Of a stretch of 64,000 nt of DNA, positions 24,181 through 33,662 are shown in pieces. The stretch comes from Gemmatimonadota bacterium (GTDB lineage: Bacteria > Gemmatimonadota > Gemmatimonadetes > Gemmatimonadales > Gemmatimonadaceae), in assembly GCA_028287305.1 (NCBI GenBank), contig JAQBPX010000038.1, positions 186,001 through 250,000 of the forward strand, written 5' to 3'. The first letter of the stretch is position 1. Each line of letters starts with the position of its first letter. The translations under genes and the position numbers were made by a program. Below the pieces are notes generated by a model. That model was given only the letters and a program-made list of their open reading frames with translations, searched no databases and was not told the origin of the DNA.

Positions 24181-24776
24181 CAGTGCGTGCCCGCCTTGCC
24201 GGTGCCGATGGAGGCGAGGAAGCTCTCGACGAGCTTCTTGTTGGCGTCGGTGTCGAGGTTCTTCTCGATCACCTTGCCGGCGCCGGCGATCGCGAGGTCC
24301 ACCGCCTCGCGGCGGAGGTCGGCGATGGCGCGGACCTTCTCGTTCTCGATCTCGCGTCGGGCGCGGTCGGTCATGTCCTGCTGTTCCTTGCGAGTCGCCT
24401 CGATCATCTCGTTCTTCACGCGCTCACCGGCCAGGCGGGCGTCGGCGATGACCTTCTGGGCCTCGTCGCGGCTCGCGTCGAGCGCCGCCTTGTGCTCGGC
24501 CAGGATGCGGGCGGCTTCGTCGCGGTCGCGCTTGGCGTTCTCGATCGCTTCCTCGAGCGCCTTCTCGCGCGCCTCGACGGCGGCGGTGATCGGGCCGAAC
24601 GCGAACTTCGAGAGGATGAAGAAGAGGACGAGGAAGATGCCCAGCGTCCAGAACATCAGCCCGAAGCTGGGCGACAGCAGGTCGGCGGACTCGGCGTGCG
24701 CGGCGGCCGGGGTGGCCACGAGCAGCCCGAGGGCGAGGAATGACGCGGAACGCGCGAAGCGCAGCGAAGAGCGCAT
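24180..24776 (-). CDS. atpF: ATP synthase F0 subunit b
   Basis: 198 residues. An N-terminal hydrophobic stretch with signal-like features (1-28, ALGLLVATPAAAHA) precedes the membrane anchor (about 38-58, FGLMFWTLGIFLVLFFILSK) and a long coiled-coil, Glu/Lys/Arg/Ala-rich tail (65-180) that forms the peripheral stalk. It lies between atpE and atpH; the start overlaps nothing but is 66 bases from atpE, and its stop overlaps the atpH start. Confidence 0.94.
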   Translation of the reverse strand: MRSSLRFARSASFLALGLLVATPAAAHAESADLLSPSFGLMFWTLGIFLVLFFILSKFAFGPITAAVEAREKALEEAIENAKRDRDEAARILAEHKAALDASRDEAQKVIADARLAGERVKNEMIEATRKEQQDMTDRARREIENEKVRAIADLRREAVDLAIAGAGKVIEKNLDTDANKKLVESFLASIGTGKAGTH

Positions 24777-24842
24777 GGAGGTCTACCGGTGGAGAAAGGG
24801 GGTGGCGATCTGGCGCCCCCGGGGGCGCCAGTCGCCTGAGAC

Positions 24843-25118
24843 TTAGATCTTGCCCTGGATCTGGAACGCGATGACGACGCCGAACAGCGCGGCGCCCTCG
24901 ATCAGCGCGGCGAGAATCAGCGCGGCGGTCTGGATGCGACCAGCCGCTTCCGGCTGGCGCGCCATGCCTTCCACGGCCTGGCCGCCGATGCGGCCGATGC
25001 CGAGGCCGGCACCGATGACGGCGAGACCAGCGCCAAGACCGGCGCCGACGGCCATCATGCCCTTCGAGTCCGTCGCCACGGTGGCGACCGCCTGAAGGAG
25101 GGGGGTGATGTGGATCAT
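24843..25118 (-). CDS. atpE: ATP synthase F0 subunit c
   Basis: 91 residues, two hydrophobic hairpins. The first contains the Gly-rich GAGLGAGLAVIGAGLGIG; the loop has ARQPEA; the second, ALIEGAALFGVVIAF, carries the ion-binding glutamate (E74). No Gln/Ser pair typical of sodium-binding rings is evident, so a proton ring is likely. A good ribosome site (AGGAG) stands in front of ATG 25118. 146 bases separate it from atpB. Confidence 0.96.
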   Translation of the reverse strand: MIHITPLLQAVATVATDSKGMMAVGAGLGAGLAVIGAGLGIGRIGGQAVEGMARQPEAAGRIQTAALILAALIEGAALFGVVIAFQIQGKI

Positions 25119-25264
25119 GAGTCGGGCTCCTGAATGTCGAACGTTGAACTGCGTGTTGCTCCGCGCTTGCGCGCTGTCCGTCGCTGAACCCCGGGGCTCA
25201 ACGGACTTCGCTGGTCACCCGACCAGCTACGAGTCACCGCGTGGAGAATGCGGTGACGGTACTG

Positions 25265-26305
25265 CTAATGATGCGACTCTCTGATCTGGCCAATGAAGAC
25301 AGCGGCCAGCAGCGCAAAGATGTACGCCTGCAGGAATGCCACGAAGATCTCGAGCATCATGATCGCCACCGCCATCCCCATGGGGGCGATGCCGATCGCG
25401 TAGCTCTTGAAGGTGAAGATGAGGCCGATGAACGCGAGCACCACGATGTGGCCCGCCGTCATGTTCGCGAACAGTCGAATGGCGAGCGCGAAGGGCTTGG
25501 AGAGCTTGCCGGCCAGCTCCACCGGCGACATGACCAGGAACATGACCACGCGCATCACGATGCCGAGGTCCTTGTTCCAGTAGAAGATCGTGCTCAGGTA
25601 GCCGACGCCGTTGGCGCGCATGCCCGCCACCTCGATCACGATCATGGTCGCGATCGCCAGCGTCCCCGTGACTGCGATGTTCCCGGTAGCCGTGGAGCCG
25701 TACGGGATCAGGCCAAGCAGGTTGGCGAACAGGATGAAGAAGAAGAGCGTGAGGATGAAGGGCGCGTAGCCCTCGCCGTGATGCCCCAGGTTCTTGACCG
25801 CCACTTCATTGCGGATGAAGAGCACCATGCTCTCGATGCCGGTTGCGAAGCCCGTCGAGCGCCCCACGGTGGCATGGGTGCGGCGCGACGAGCGCGCTGC
25901 CGAGATGAGCACCAGGCAGGCGAGGAAGCCGGCGAACAGCATCATGACCACGTGCTTGGTGGGCGAGATGTCGATGGGCTGGCCGCGGAAGTGTCCGATC
26001 GGCTTCCACCGTGGCAGCTCGATCTCGTGCGACATGGTGGGCCACGTGAGCCACGGAATCTCCATGCAGTGGGAGTCCGTGATGTGCGGCGTGATGATGT
26101 CGGCGGGATCATGCTTCGCGCAGGCTTCGGCGGGCTCGGCCTCGGCGGTTCCCAGCGCCTGCTCCTGGCCGGCGACCCGCGTGGCGGTGGTCTCCGCCGA
26201 GTGCACGGGCTGCGGCGCGGGCTCCTGCGCGCGGCTGGCGGCCGGCAGGGCGAGCAGCATCGCGGTGAGCGCGAGGAGGCGTGAGGTGGTGCGAAGATTC
26301 GTCAT
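25265..26305 (-). CDS. atpB: ATP synthase F0 subunit a
   Basis: 346 residues. Starts MTNLRTTSRL in an ATGA overlap with the upstream subunit-I-like gene. Unusually long N-terminus: a signal-like segment (1-26) and an acidic Ala/Pro-rich stretch to about 115, before the first membrane helix. The essential arginine of the ion path is R277 in FALAIRLFANMTAGH; APFILTLFFFILFANLLGLI is the other diagnostic helix. An N-terminal extension with signal peptide is known for several Gram-negative phyla. Confidence 0.96.
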   Translation of the reverse strand: MTNLRTTSRLLALTAMLLALPAASRAQEPAPQPVHSAETTATRVAGQEQALGTAEAEPAEACAKHDPADIITPHITDSHCMEIPWLTWPTMSHEIELPRWKPIGHFRGQPIDISPTKHVVMMLFAGFLACLVLISAARSSRRTHATVGRSTGFATGIESMVLFIRNEVAVKNLGHHGEGYAPFILTLFFFILFANLLGLIPYGSTATGNIAVTGTLAIATMIVIEVAGMRANGVGYLSTIFYWNKDLGIVMRVVMFLVMSPVELAGKLSKPFALAIRLFANMTAGHIVVLAFIGLIFTFKSYAIGIAPMGMAVAIMMLEIFVAFLQAYIFALLAAVFIGQIRESHH

Positions 26306-26649
26306 GCGTTGAGCAGCGGAGGTTCGATCAATTCGGTGACGAACAGGAACGCCGCGAGCGAGAGCATGGCCGCCTGGCTGGGCAATCCCAGCGCACGCGA
26401 CGCATAGCCCCAGATGACCAGGGTGATGAGCGAGATGACGGCACCGATGCCCCATCCCGCGATCCCCTGCCCTGCCCGCGCCATGAGCCTGGCCAGCGAG
26501 AAGGCGAGCACCTGGATCACGAACGCCACGGCGGCGCTGAGCCAGATGGCACGCTGGTCGGCGGCCGAGGTGTAGACGAAGCCAAGCGCCCAGGAGCCGA
26601 TGAGGACGACGCCCGCGCAGAGGGCGGCGTAGATGCCGATCCCCTTCAC
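26302..26649 (-). CDS. ATP synthase subunit I-like membrane protein
   Basis: 115 residues starting at GTG, overlapping its upstream neighbour (GTGA). Four hydrophobic segments without strong sequence motifs (IYAALCAGVVLIGSWALGFV, AVAFVIQVLAFSLARLM and others). The position between the AtpZ/I gene and atpB is the place of small accessory AtpI-type proteins, which assist c-ring assembly. Assignment rests on position and membrane layout. Confidence 0.7.
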   Translation of the reverse strand: MKGIGIYAALCAGVVLIGSWALGFVYTSAADQRAIWLSAAVAFVIQVLAFSLARLMARAGQGIAGWGIGAVISLITLVIWGYASRALGLPSQAAMLSLAAFLFVTELIEPPLLNA

Positions 26650-26957
26650 GGAGCGGACTTCCCTTCGCGCCGGGCGCGCTCTTCACGCTCCTGCGCGTCC
26701 ATCAGCTTCCGGTACATGCTCCAGAATCCGAGGCCGCCGCCGAGGAACACTCCGATGATCAGGAGCCAGGGAGCGGTGCCGAGCTTCCGGTCGAGCCACT
26801 GCCCCAGGTAGAGGAAGAGGACGATGGAAGCGGCGAACTGAATACCGACGCCGGCGAACTCCATTCCGGCGTTTTTTCCGCTGTCGCCATGCTTCTGGAA
26901 CGGCGGGGTGTCCTGCTTCGGATTCTGGTCGTTCACAGCCGCGAAATGTAGGGGCAT
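26646..26957 (-). CDS. AtpZ/AtpI family accessory protein
   Basis: 103 residues if started at ATG 26957 (MPLHFA); a GTG at 26936 gives MNDQNPKQD and is equally plausible, since neither has a clear ribosome site. Two membrane helices (about 48-66, FAGVGIQFAASIVLFLYLG, and 75-95, PWLLIIGVFLGGGLGFWSMY) with the AtpZ-like linker WLDRKLGTAPWLL. First gene of the ATP synthase F0 run; the upstream region holds the GGGCTTT repeat hairpin. Probably helps c-ring assembly or divalent-ion transport, as AtpZ/I do. Confidence 0.75.
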   Translation of the reverse strand: MPLHFAAVNDQNPKQDTPPFQKHGDSGKNAGMEFAGVGIQFAASIVLFLYLGQWLDRKLGTAPWLLIIGVFLGGGLGFWSMYRKLMDAQEREERARREGKSAP

Positions 26958-26985
26958 GTGAATAGTTTCACAAGGAAGCTCGAGA

Positions 26986-27088
26986 GGGCTTTGGGCTTTG
27001 GGCTTTGGACTCTGGCACCCGCGCAACTGCACACCAGTCCGCTTCCAGCCGCAGTGCCCAAAGCCCAAAGTCAAAAGCCCAAAGTCCA
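26986..27088. repeat. GGGCTTT-type inverted repeat
   Basis: GGGCTTT occurs twice at 26986-26999 and again as GGGCTTTGG at 27000; the mirror form (CCCAAAGCCCAAAGTC and a further copy) is at 27057-27087. Together they form a long imperfect hairpin with a ~50-base loop. The same 7-base unit lies on the far side of the atp cluster at 23596-23626. Confidence 0.8.
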
Positions 27089-27273
27089 TGTGGATATCCG
27101 AACATACGCCGAAGCCGGCCCACTTGTGACGTAAACCACATCCCAGTCGTAAGTTGAGCAGTGACGCCTCAAGTTGACTGTGCGTCGCTTAGTTGATAAG
27201 TTCGCTGTGTGCACGATTTGTGAGCGACGCCGCGCCACACTCTGCATGCGCCGACCTCCCCGGCCGCCCCGTC

Positions 27274-27738
27274 ATGAACACCCGCTTCGCCATCCCGCTG
27301 CTGCTCACTGGTGCCCTCGCATTCGCGTGTGGCCCGCGCTCGCATTCGTCCGAGAGCGCCGCAGCGCCGGTCAAGAAGCATCGCACGACGCGCGACGCGC
27401 AGCTCAGCACGAACTTCGACGTGCGCTCGCAGTCGAACGCGCTGCGCTTCACGCTCGCCGTCGCGAATGTCGGCGATCGCAAGATGGAGCTCGAGTTCCC
27501 GAGCGGGCAGACGCACGAGATCGTGGTCACCGACAGCATCGGCCGCGAAGTGTGGCGCTGGGGCACGAGCCGCATGTTCACGCAGGCATTCCAGAACAAG
27601 CTCCTGGGCGGCGGCGAGAGCGTGGAGTTCGACGAGCAGATGAAGGGGACGCTCAAGCCCGGCCGTTACACCGCGGTGGCGACGCTGGCGAGCTCCAACT
27701 TCCCCGTCGAGAAGCGCGTCGAGTTCATCGTGCGCTAG
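27274..27738 (+). CDS. Lipoprotein of the BsuPI (proteinase inhibitor-like) family
   Basis: 154 residues. Start MNTRFAIPLLLTGALAFACG gives a lipoprotein signal (Cys19). The body matches the BsuPI layout: RFTLAVANVGDRKMELEFPS, GQTHEIVVTDSIGREVWRWG, then GGGESVEFDEQM and KPGRYTAVATL. BsuPI domains occur in intracellular proteinase inhibitor and in many cell-surface proteins; whether this copy inhibits proteases is unknown. The frame continues upstream, but the lipoprotein start is the sensible one. Confidence 0.82.
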   Translation: MNTRFAIPLLLTGALAFACGPRSHSSESAAAPVKKHRTTRDAQLSTNFDVRSQSNALRFTLAVANVGDRKMELEFPSGQTHEIVVTDSIGREVWRWGTSRMFTQAFQNKLLGGGESVEFDEQMKGTLKPGRYTAVATLASSNFPVEKRVEFIVR

Positions 27739-27740
27739 TG

Positions 27741-27762
27741 GTGCAGTAGTGCATTACTGCAC
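27741..27762. terminator. Bidirectional terminator hairpin
   Basis: GTGCAGTA, six-base loop, TACTGCAC: a perfect 8-base stem between the convergent genes ending at 27738 and 27762, overlapping the minus-strand stop codon. Confidence 0.65.
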
Positions 27763-28211
27763 TACTTCTTCTCCCGCACCCCACTGAACGCGATCGGCGG
27801 GCTCTTGACGCCATGCTCGTCGTTGCGCGTGTAGAGCGAGCCGCTGATGGAGTCGCCGCTCACCACGAAGTCGTAGACCGGCACCAGCATGACGGTGGTG
27901 CTGCCGAAGAGGTGGTTGATCAGCTTGCCCTCGATCGGCGGCCCGCTGAGCTGGAAGCGGCGATGTGGAGCCACGCCCCAGAGCACGCGCGGCGCGGTCA
28001 TCGGTTGCGCGGAGGGCGAGACGAGCAGCCACCTTCCCACGATGGAGTCACCGCGCTGCTCGAGCGTGACGCGAGCCATGGCGCGCTCGAAGTGGGCGGA
28101 ATCGGTCCCGTTGAAGACGGGACGCTGGTAGCTGACGAGCCACTGGCCCACGACTGGATTCTGGTCGGACATGCGGCTGAACAGCATGGCGGCAACGATG
28201 AGGAAGCGCAT
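27762..28211 (-). CDS. Hypothetical exported protein
   Basis: 149 residues. A weak N-terminal hydrophobic segment (MRFLIVAAMLFSRM) may be a signal. The body is beta-rich with repeated strand pairs (VVGQWLVSYQRPVFNG, GDSIVGRWLLVSPSAQP, VVSGDSISGSLYTRN), typical of small lipocalin- or sensor-like domains of unknown function. Convergent with the BsuPI-family gene; the two share a terminator. Confidence 0.6.
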   Translation of the reverse strand: MRFLIVAAMLFSRMSDQNPVVGQWLVSYQRPVFNGTDSAHFERAMARVTLEQRGDSIVGRWLLVSPSAQPMTAPRVLWGVAPHRRFQLSGPPIEGKLINHLFGSTTVMLVPVYDFVVSGDSISGSLYTRNDEHGVKSPPIAFSGVREKK

Positions 28212-28273
28212 GAACCAAGGTTATCCGCGCCCCGCTTCCCCATTGTCAGAGGACGTCAAACATCCCTCGCGCG

Positions 28274-28954
28274 TCAGCCATCGAAGCGATAGCCCGCGCC
28301 CCTCACGGTCACGATGTAGCGGCTCGCCACGGGATCATCGCCCAGCCGCTGTCGCAGCGACGCGAGGTGCGTCTCCACGGTTCGGCTCTCGGCGCCCTCG
28401 GCGTAGCCCCACACCTCGCGCAGGAGCTCGCCGCGCGACACCACGCGGCCGCGATGGCGCAGGAGCGCGGCGAGCAGGTCGAACTCCTTGGGACGCAGCG
28501 CGAGCTCCACTCCCGCGCGCCGCACGATGCGGGCGGCGAAGTCCACGGTCACGTCGCCGAAGCCGGTCTCGCTGCTCACGGGCGTCGCAGCAGGAGCGCG
28601 ACGCAGCAACGCCTTGACGCGCGCGAGGATCTCGCGAAGTCCACACGGCTTCACGATGTAATCGTCGGCGCCGAGCCCGAACCCGCGAAGCTTCTCCTCC
28701 TCGGTGCCGCGCGCCGTCATGATCAGCACCGGGAGCGCGATGCCCTCGTCGCGCAGGCGCTGCAGTACCGTGAAGCCGCCCAGCGCGGGGAGCATGAGGT
28801 CGAGCACCAGGAGGTCGGGGCGGTCGGCGCGCGCGCGCTCGAGTCCCTCCTTTCCATCGTGCGCAATGGTCACGGCATACCCCTCGCGCTCGAGGTTCGC
28901 GCCCAGCGTCTCGGCGTAGTCGCGATTGTCCTCGACGATCAGGATGCGGCTCAT
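28274..28954 (-). CDS. OmpR-family response regulator
   Basis: 226 residues. Receiver domain: RILIVEDN, phospho-acceptor D52 in LDLMLP, then the conserved TARG switch and KPCGLREIL lysine. C-terminal winged helix of the OmpR/PhoB type (about 135-225: ALRPKEFDLLAALLRHRGRV, TVETHLASLRQRLG). The gene overlaps the sensor kinase gene by four bases (ATGA), kinase first in the genome order but downstream in translation: the regulator's start overlaps the kinase's stop. Targets unknown. Confidence 0.93.
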   Translation of the reverse strand: MSRILIVEDNRDYAETLGANLEREGYAVTIAHDGKEGLERARADRPDLLVLDLMLPALGGFTVLQRLRDEGIALPVLIMTARGTEEEKLRGFGLGADDYIVKPCGLREILARVKALLRRAPAATPVSSETGFGDVTVDFAARIVRRAGVELALRPKEFDLLAALLRHRGRVVSRGELLREVWGYAEGAESRTVETHLASLRQRLGDDPVASRYIVTVRGAGYRFDG

Positions 28955-30441
28955 GGCTTCCCTTCCGGCAACTCGATCACGGCCCGCGTCCCGCCGCCCG
29001 GTGCGTCCTCGAGCCACACCCGTCCCTGCATGGCGGTGACCACCTGCTGGACCACGGCGAGGCCGAGCCCCGTGCCGGTGCGCTCGGAGACCTGGTCGTG
29101 CGCGAGCCGCGCGTAGGGCGCGAAGACGCGCGCGCGATCGGCGATGGGAACGCCGGGCCCGTGGTCATCCACGGTGATGTGCACGCGGCCGCCGTCGGTT
29201 CGCAACGCCGAGAGCGTCACCTGTTGACCGCGGGGCCCGTACTTCACGGCGTTGTCCACCAGGTTCACGATCGCCTGCCGGAGGAGCGAGCGGTCGCCGA
29301 TCACCGCCGGCACCGGCGACGCATCGGTGGCGAGTTGCTGCCCGGCGTCCTGCACCGCGAGCTCCACTGACTCGACGACATCGCTGAAGAGGGCATCGAG
29401 GGAGACGTCGTCGCGCTGCGGCTCGAGCTTGACCGCGCCGGTGCGCGAGTAGAGCAGGACGTTGTCCACCAGGCCCATGAGTCGCCGCGCCTCGCGCACG
29501 ATGGAGCTCGCGAGGGTCACGCGCTGCCCCGCGTCGCGCTCGCGCTGCAACGCCAGCGTCTCTCCCGCGAGCAGCACCTGCGCGAGCGGCATGCGCAGGT
29601 CGTGCGAGACGCCGGCGATGAAGTCCGATCGCGCGCGCGCCAGCAGAAGCTCGCGGCGCGTGCTGACGGCCGCGACCACCACCATGAGGATGGTGCTGAG
29701 GATGAGGATGCCATTGTGCCAGAGCGTGGGCAGGGGCACGCGGCCCTGGTTCGCGACGGGTACGGACCATCCGGAGAGGCCGACGGTGAAGCCGATGCCG
29801 TCGAGCGCACCCGTGCCTCGCGCGCTCGTGCGAAAGCGGTTGAAGGGCTGGATGACGCCGAAGAGCGTCCGTCCCTGTACGTCGCTCACCCGCAGCGAGC
29901 CGGAATCGAGCTGGGCGAGGGAGAGTGGCGCGTCGAAGAGGGCGGCGGCGAGTGGCCCCTCGCGGAAGAGCGCGTCCATCAGGTGCGCGCGCGGCATGAT
30001 GATGCCGTCGACGGCGGTCGCGGTGCCCGCGTCGTCATGGCGCACGACGGTGAGCGCTGCGTTCTCGCCGAGTGATGAATCGGTGACGAGTCGAACCGTG
30101 GGACGATCGCCTCGCCTGCGGGCCGCTTCGGCCTTGAGGATGGCCGACAGCGGCGCGCCGCCGGAATCCAGCGTGCCAGCCCGTACGTCGTAGTGCACGC
30201 AGGCCATCCCGGGCGCGCGACGCAGGTCGCGAGTGGCGCAGCGGGCCGCCGACTCGAGCGCCAGCGCCTCGACGCGCGACTCCGTGAGCATCACCACGTC
30301 ATGCAGCACGCTCGCCGACACCTGCACCACCAGCTCACGGGCCTGCGTGGTGTCGTGCATCAGCGACACCGACGACCAGAGCGTGGTGGCGCCGAGTGCG
30401 GCGGCGAGGAGCCAGAAGAGGCTGTTGCGTGGGAAGCGCAT
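28951..30441 (-). CDS. Membrane sensor histidine kinase
   Basis: 496 residues. Two membrane segments (about 8-28 and 243-262) enclose a periplasmic sensor region of ~210 residues without a recognised domain. Dimerisation/phosphoacceptor helix GVSHDLRMPLAQVLLAGETL (H280), followed by an ATP-binding domain with LLRQAIVNLVDNAVKYGPRG (N box) and TGTGLGLAVVQQV (G box). Start MRFPRN is the first Met with a sensible membrane segment. The stop overlaps the response regulator start, so this is a two-gene signalling unit. Ligand unknown. Confidence 0.9.
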   Translation of the reverse strand: MRFPRNSLFWLLAAALGATTLWSSVSLMHDTTQARELVVQVSASVLHDVVMLTESRVEALALESAARCATRDLRRAPGMACVHYDVRAGTLDSGGAPLSAILKAEAARRRGDRPTVRLVTDSSLGENAALTVVRHDDAGTATAVDGIIMPRAHLMDALFREGPLAAALFDAPLSLAQLDSGSLRVSDVQGRTLFGVIQPFNRFRTSARGTGALDGIGFTVGLSGWSVPVANQGRVPLPTLWHNGILILSTILMVVVAAVSTRRELLLARARSDFIAGVSHDLRMPLAQVLLAGETLALQRERDAGQRVTLASSIVREARRLMGLVDNVLLYSRTGAVKLEPQRDDVSLDALFSDVVESVELAVQDAGQQLATDASPVPAVIGDRSLLRQAIVNLVDNAVKYGPRGQQVTLSALRTDGGRVHITVDDHGPGVPIADRARVFAPYARLAHDQVSERTGTGLGLAVVQQVVTAMQGRVWLEDAPGGGTRAVIELPEGKP

Positions 30442-30487
30442 GGGGGAACGTTCAGCCGTTGTGGCCAAAAGACAATATCTTTGGCGC

Positions 30488-31147
30488 ATGCCGACAGCAC
30501 ACGTCGTGGACCTGAGCCACGTGATCGAGTCCGGGATGATCACGCATCCCGGGCTGCCCGCGCCCTACATCTGCGACTTCCTCAGCCGCGAGGAGTCGCA
30601 CACCCGCTATGCGGAGGGCACCGAATTCCACATCGGGCGCATCGACATGGTCGCCAACACGGGCACCTACATCGACAGCCCATTCCACCGGTTCGCGCAC
30701 GGCGCCGACGTCGCAGGGCTGCAGTTGCAGTCGCTGGTGGACATGGAGTGCCTGGTGGTACGCATTCGCGGCGACGGCGCGATCGACGCGACCGCGTTCT
30801 CGGACCTCGACGTTCGCGGCAAGGCCGTGCTCGTGCACACCGGATGGGATGCGCACTGGGGCACGGAACGCTACCTGTCGGGCAATCCGTTCCTGACGGA
30901 GCGTGCGTGCCGCCACCTGGTGCAGCGCGGCGCCGCGCTGGTGGGCACCGATTCGCTGAACGTGGACTCGCTCGCCGACTTGTCGCGCCCCGCGCACACC
31001 ACGCTGCTGGGCGCCGACGTGCCGATCGTGGAGCACATGTGCAACCTGGGCGCGCTGCCCGAGACTGGCGCGCGCTTCTTCGCGGCGCCGGTGGCGGTGC
31101 GCGGCATGGGGACCTTTCCGGTTCGCGCGTTCGCGCTGCTTGGCTGA
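30488..31147 (+). CDS. Cyclase-family protein (kynurenine formamidase-like) with altered metal site
   Basis: 219 residues, cytoplasmic. Matches the cyclase_2/KynB fold: VDLSHVIESGMITHPGLPAP near the start, and GTYIDSPFHRFAHGADV where the family has HxGTHxDxPxH. Here the two first histidines of that motif are replaced (N57 and Y61), while D63 and H67 remain. That change probably alters the metal site or the reaction. The later part (VLVHTGWDAHWGTERYLSGN) fits the family. Transcribed from its own promoter, divergent from the histidine kinase. Confidence 0.75.
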   Translation: MPTAHVVDLSHVIESGMITHPGLPAPYICDFLSREESHTRYAEGTEFHIGRIDMVANTGTYIDSPFHRFAHGADVAGLQLQSLVDMECLVVRIRGDGAIDATAFSDLDVRGKAVLVHTGWDAHWGTERYLSGNPFLTERACRHLVQRGAALVGTDSLNVDSLADLSRPAHTTLLGADVPIVEHMCNLGALPETGARFFAAPVAVRGMGTFPVRAFALLG

Positions 31148-31229
31148 CACCTGTTGAGGCTAGCAGCGCGCGGCGAGCCGAATGTCAGGGGTCGATAAAC
31201 TCGCCGAGCGCGAGACGCACTGGAACTAC

Positions 31230-31404
31230 CTCAACAGCAACGGCTTTTCGCCACGGATTTCACTGGCGCGCTGCGCGCGCGACACTGCTTCATCCTCAGT
31301 ACAAGCATCCTTTGGCACGGCCGGGAAATGCCTTTGATTGCCACTAGATCCGTGTCACGCCGCGAAGCGGCGTCAGTGAAACCCGTGGCATAAGGCAGTT
31401 GAGC
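31230..31404. repeat. MITE-like element with imperfect terminal inverted repeats
   Basis: The left end starting CTCAAC and containing GCCACGGATTTCACTG (31250-31265) mirrors the right end containing CAGTGAAACCCGTGGC (31374-31389); 15 of 16 positions pair, and pairing extends outward to CTCAAC/GTTGAG with a six-base insertion on the left. The ~175-base unit has no coding sequence and fills the gap between two convergent genes. It could be a miniature transposon remnant or a strong terminator. Confidence 0.6.
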
Positions 31405-31439
31405 TCTGGCGCGCATGACACTGCATGCGCGGGATCGGC

Positions 31440-31835
31440 CTAGAACTGCGCGAAGCCTACGAGGTTACCGCCGGGCTCGCGCACGTAAAGCTCCTCGCTG
31501 CCGTAGAACGTCTTGTGTCGCGCCTTGAAGACCGGCGCGCCGGCGATGGCGCGCTCGATGTCGTCGATGCTCTCCACCTGGAGGAAGAGCGACGTGGAGT
31601 GGCCGGTGAGCTCCGGCGCGATGGCGGGACTCTCGGCGGCCACGCTGCGGCGCGTCTGGTACATCACCTCGATGCCGTCGCGTGCGACGATCGCGAAGAC
31701 GAGGGTTCCGTCATGGGCAGGCACGGAGTTGGTCATCTCGAATCCGAGCTTCTCCACCCAGAACGCGACGCACGGCTCCACTGCATCCACGATGAGGACG
31801 GGAGTGAGCTGCTTGACCTTCGGGAAGTCGGGCAT
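31440..31835 (-). CDS. VOC (glyoxalase/bleomycin resistance) superfamily protein
   Basis: 131 residues, starting [10 protein letters not shown]. Pattern: [28 protein letters not shown] and a C-terminal [20 protein letters not shown], the two beta-alpha-beta-beta-beta modules of the VOC fold. The E in YVREPGGN is the common metal-ligand position. Exact substrate cannot be told. Convergent with the cyclase-like gene. Confidence 0.8.
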   Translation of the reverse strand: MPDFPKVKQLTPVLIVDAVEPCVAFWVEKLGFEMTNSVPAHDGTLVFAIVARDGIEVMYQTRRSVAAESPAIAPELTGHSTSLFLQVESIDDIERAIAGAPVFKARHKTFYGSEELYVREPGGNLVGFAQF

Positions 31836-31959
31836 GTCGCGTTCCGGTTGGGGTGATAGGCGAAGATGCGGGTACCGAACAAAACCCGCAAGGCCCCTCG
31901 CCAGATCCGAACACGCGCGCGCTTGTCTGCGCCTGCGCGCGGGCCCACCTTCCGGCCTA

Positions 31960-32931
<972 letters not shown>

Positions 32932-32977
32932 TTGACGCGTGATGCAATTTGAGGGTGACCCTATTGTGAGGATGTCC

Positions 32978-33418
32978 ATGTCGAGTGCCCGTCGCGTGTT
33001 CGCAGCATCGTGTTCCGTCGTCGTGCTGGTTGCGGCGTGCCAGAGGGCCGTGTCGACTGGCTCGCCTTCTCCCGCTGCAAGCGCGGCTGTTGCGGCTGCG
33101 CCGGCGATGCCGGCGGGCGTGACGCAGGCGTCGATCGACGAGGGCCACACGGCGTTCAACGGCGCGAGCTGCAAGCGCTGCCATGGCCTGGATGGCACGG
33201 GCGCGGCGAATGCGCCGAGCCTGGTGAGTGGCAAGTGGCTTCAGTCGAGCGGCGAGTACCGCGACATCGTGCGGGTGATCACGAACGGCGTGTCGAAGGC
33301 GGAGATCAAGGATCCGTCGCATCCGTTCGGGATGAGGCCGAGAGGGGGCACGGACCTGGCGGATCCGGCGATTGCGTCGATTGCGGCGTACGTGTGGTCG
33401 ATCAGTCGGGGGAAGTGA
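32978..33418 (+). CDS. Cytochrome c lipoprotein
   Basis: 146 residues. Start MSSARRV is preceded by GTGAGGA at 5-base spacing; alternative starts two and a few codons upstream exist. Lipobox VVVLVAAC (Cys21). One heme motif CKRCHG (C65, C68, H69) and the candidate axial Met in HPFGMRPR (M119). The Ala/Pro linker between residue 22 and 50 tethers the domain to the membrane. Typical of periplasmic-side electron carriers; it may be co-transcribed with the MoxR gene but no pathway partner is visible. Confidence 0.9.
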   Translation: MSSARRVFAASCSVVVLVAACQRAVSTGSPSPAASAAVAAAPAMPAGVTQASIDEGHTAFNGASCKRCHGLDGTGAANAPSLVSGKWLQSSGEYRDIVRVITNGVSKAEIKDPSHPFGMRPRGGTDLADPAIASIAAYVWSISRGK

Positions 33419-33430
33419 ACGACGGCACTG

Positions 33431-33645
33431 CAGGCCGGTAGGCCCGTAGGCCGGTAGGCTCGAGCAGTGACGAGGAAGGCGGGCGCCTGCGGGCGCCCGC
33501 CTGTGTCATTGGTTGCTCGTTCACATGTTCGAGGGCGTGGCGCGCACACCGATACCGAGGGCAGGCTTGCCAGTTGCCTGAAGCCAGAAGCTCGAGCACT
33601 GACAAGGTGTGCGGCGGCCTCCGGCCGCCGCTTCGTCATGTGTTC
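33431..33645. repeat. Composite hairpin element, copy B
   Basis: Second copy of the element also found at 17846-18124 and 34678-34899, in reverse orientation. An 8-base tandem of GGCCGGTA/GGCCCGTA type (33432-33458) is followed by GCTCGAGCAGTGACGAGGAA, a near-perfect 26-base palindrome (33477-33502, one mismatch), a shared spacer, and a second hairpin (33611-33631, GCGGCGGCC and its mirror) preceded by GCTCGAGCACTGACAAGG. Lies between the convergent cytochrome c and rhodanese genes. Confidence 0.8.
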
Positions 33646-33662
33646 GATGTTTCGGCAGTTCC

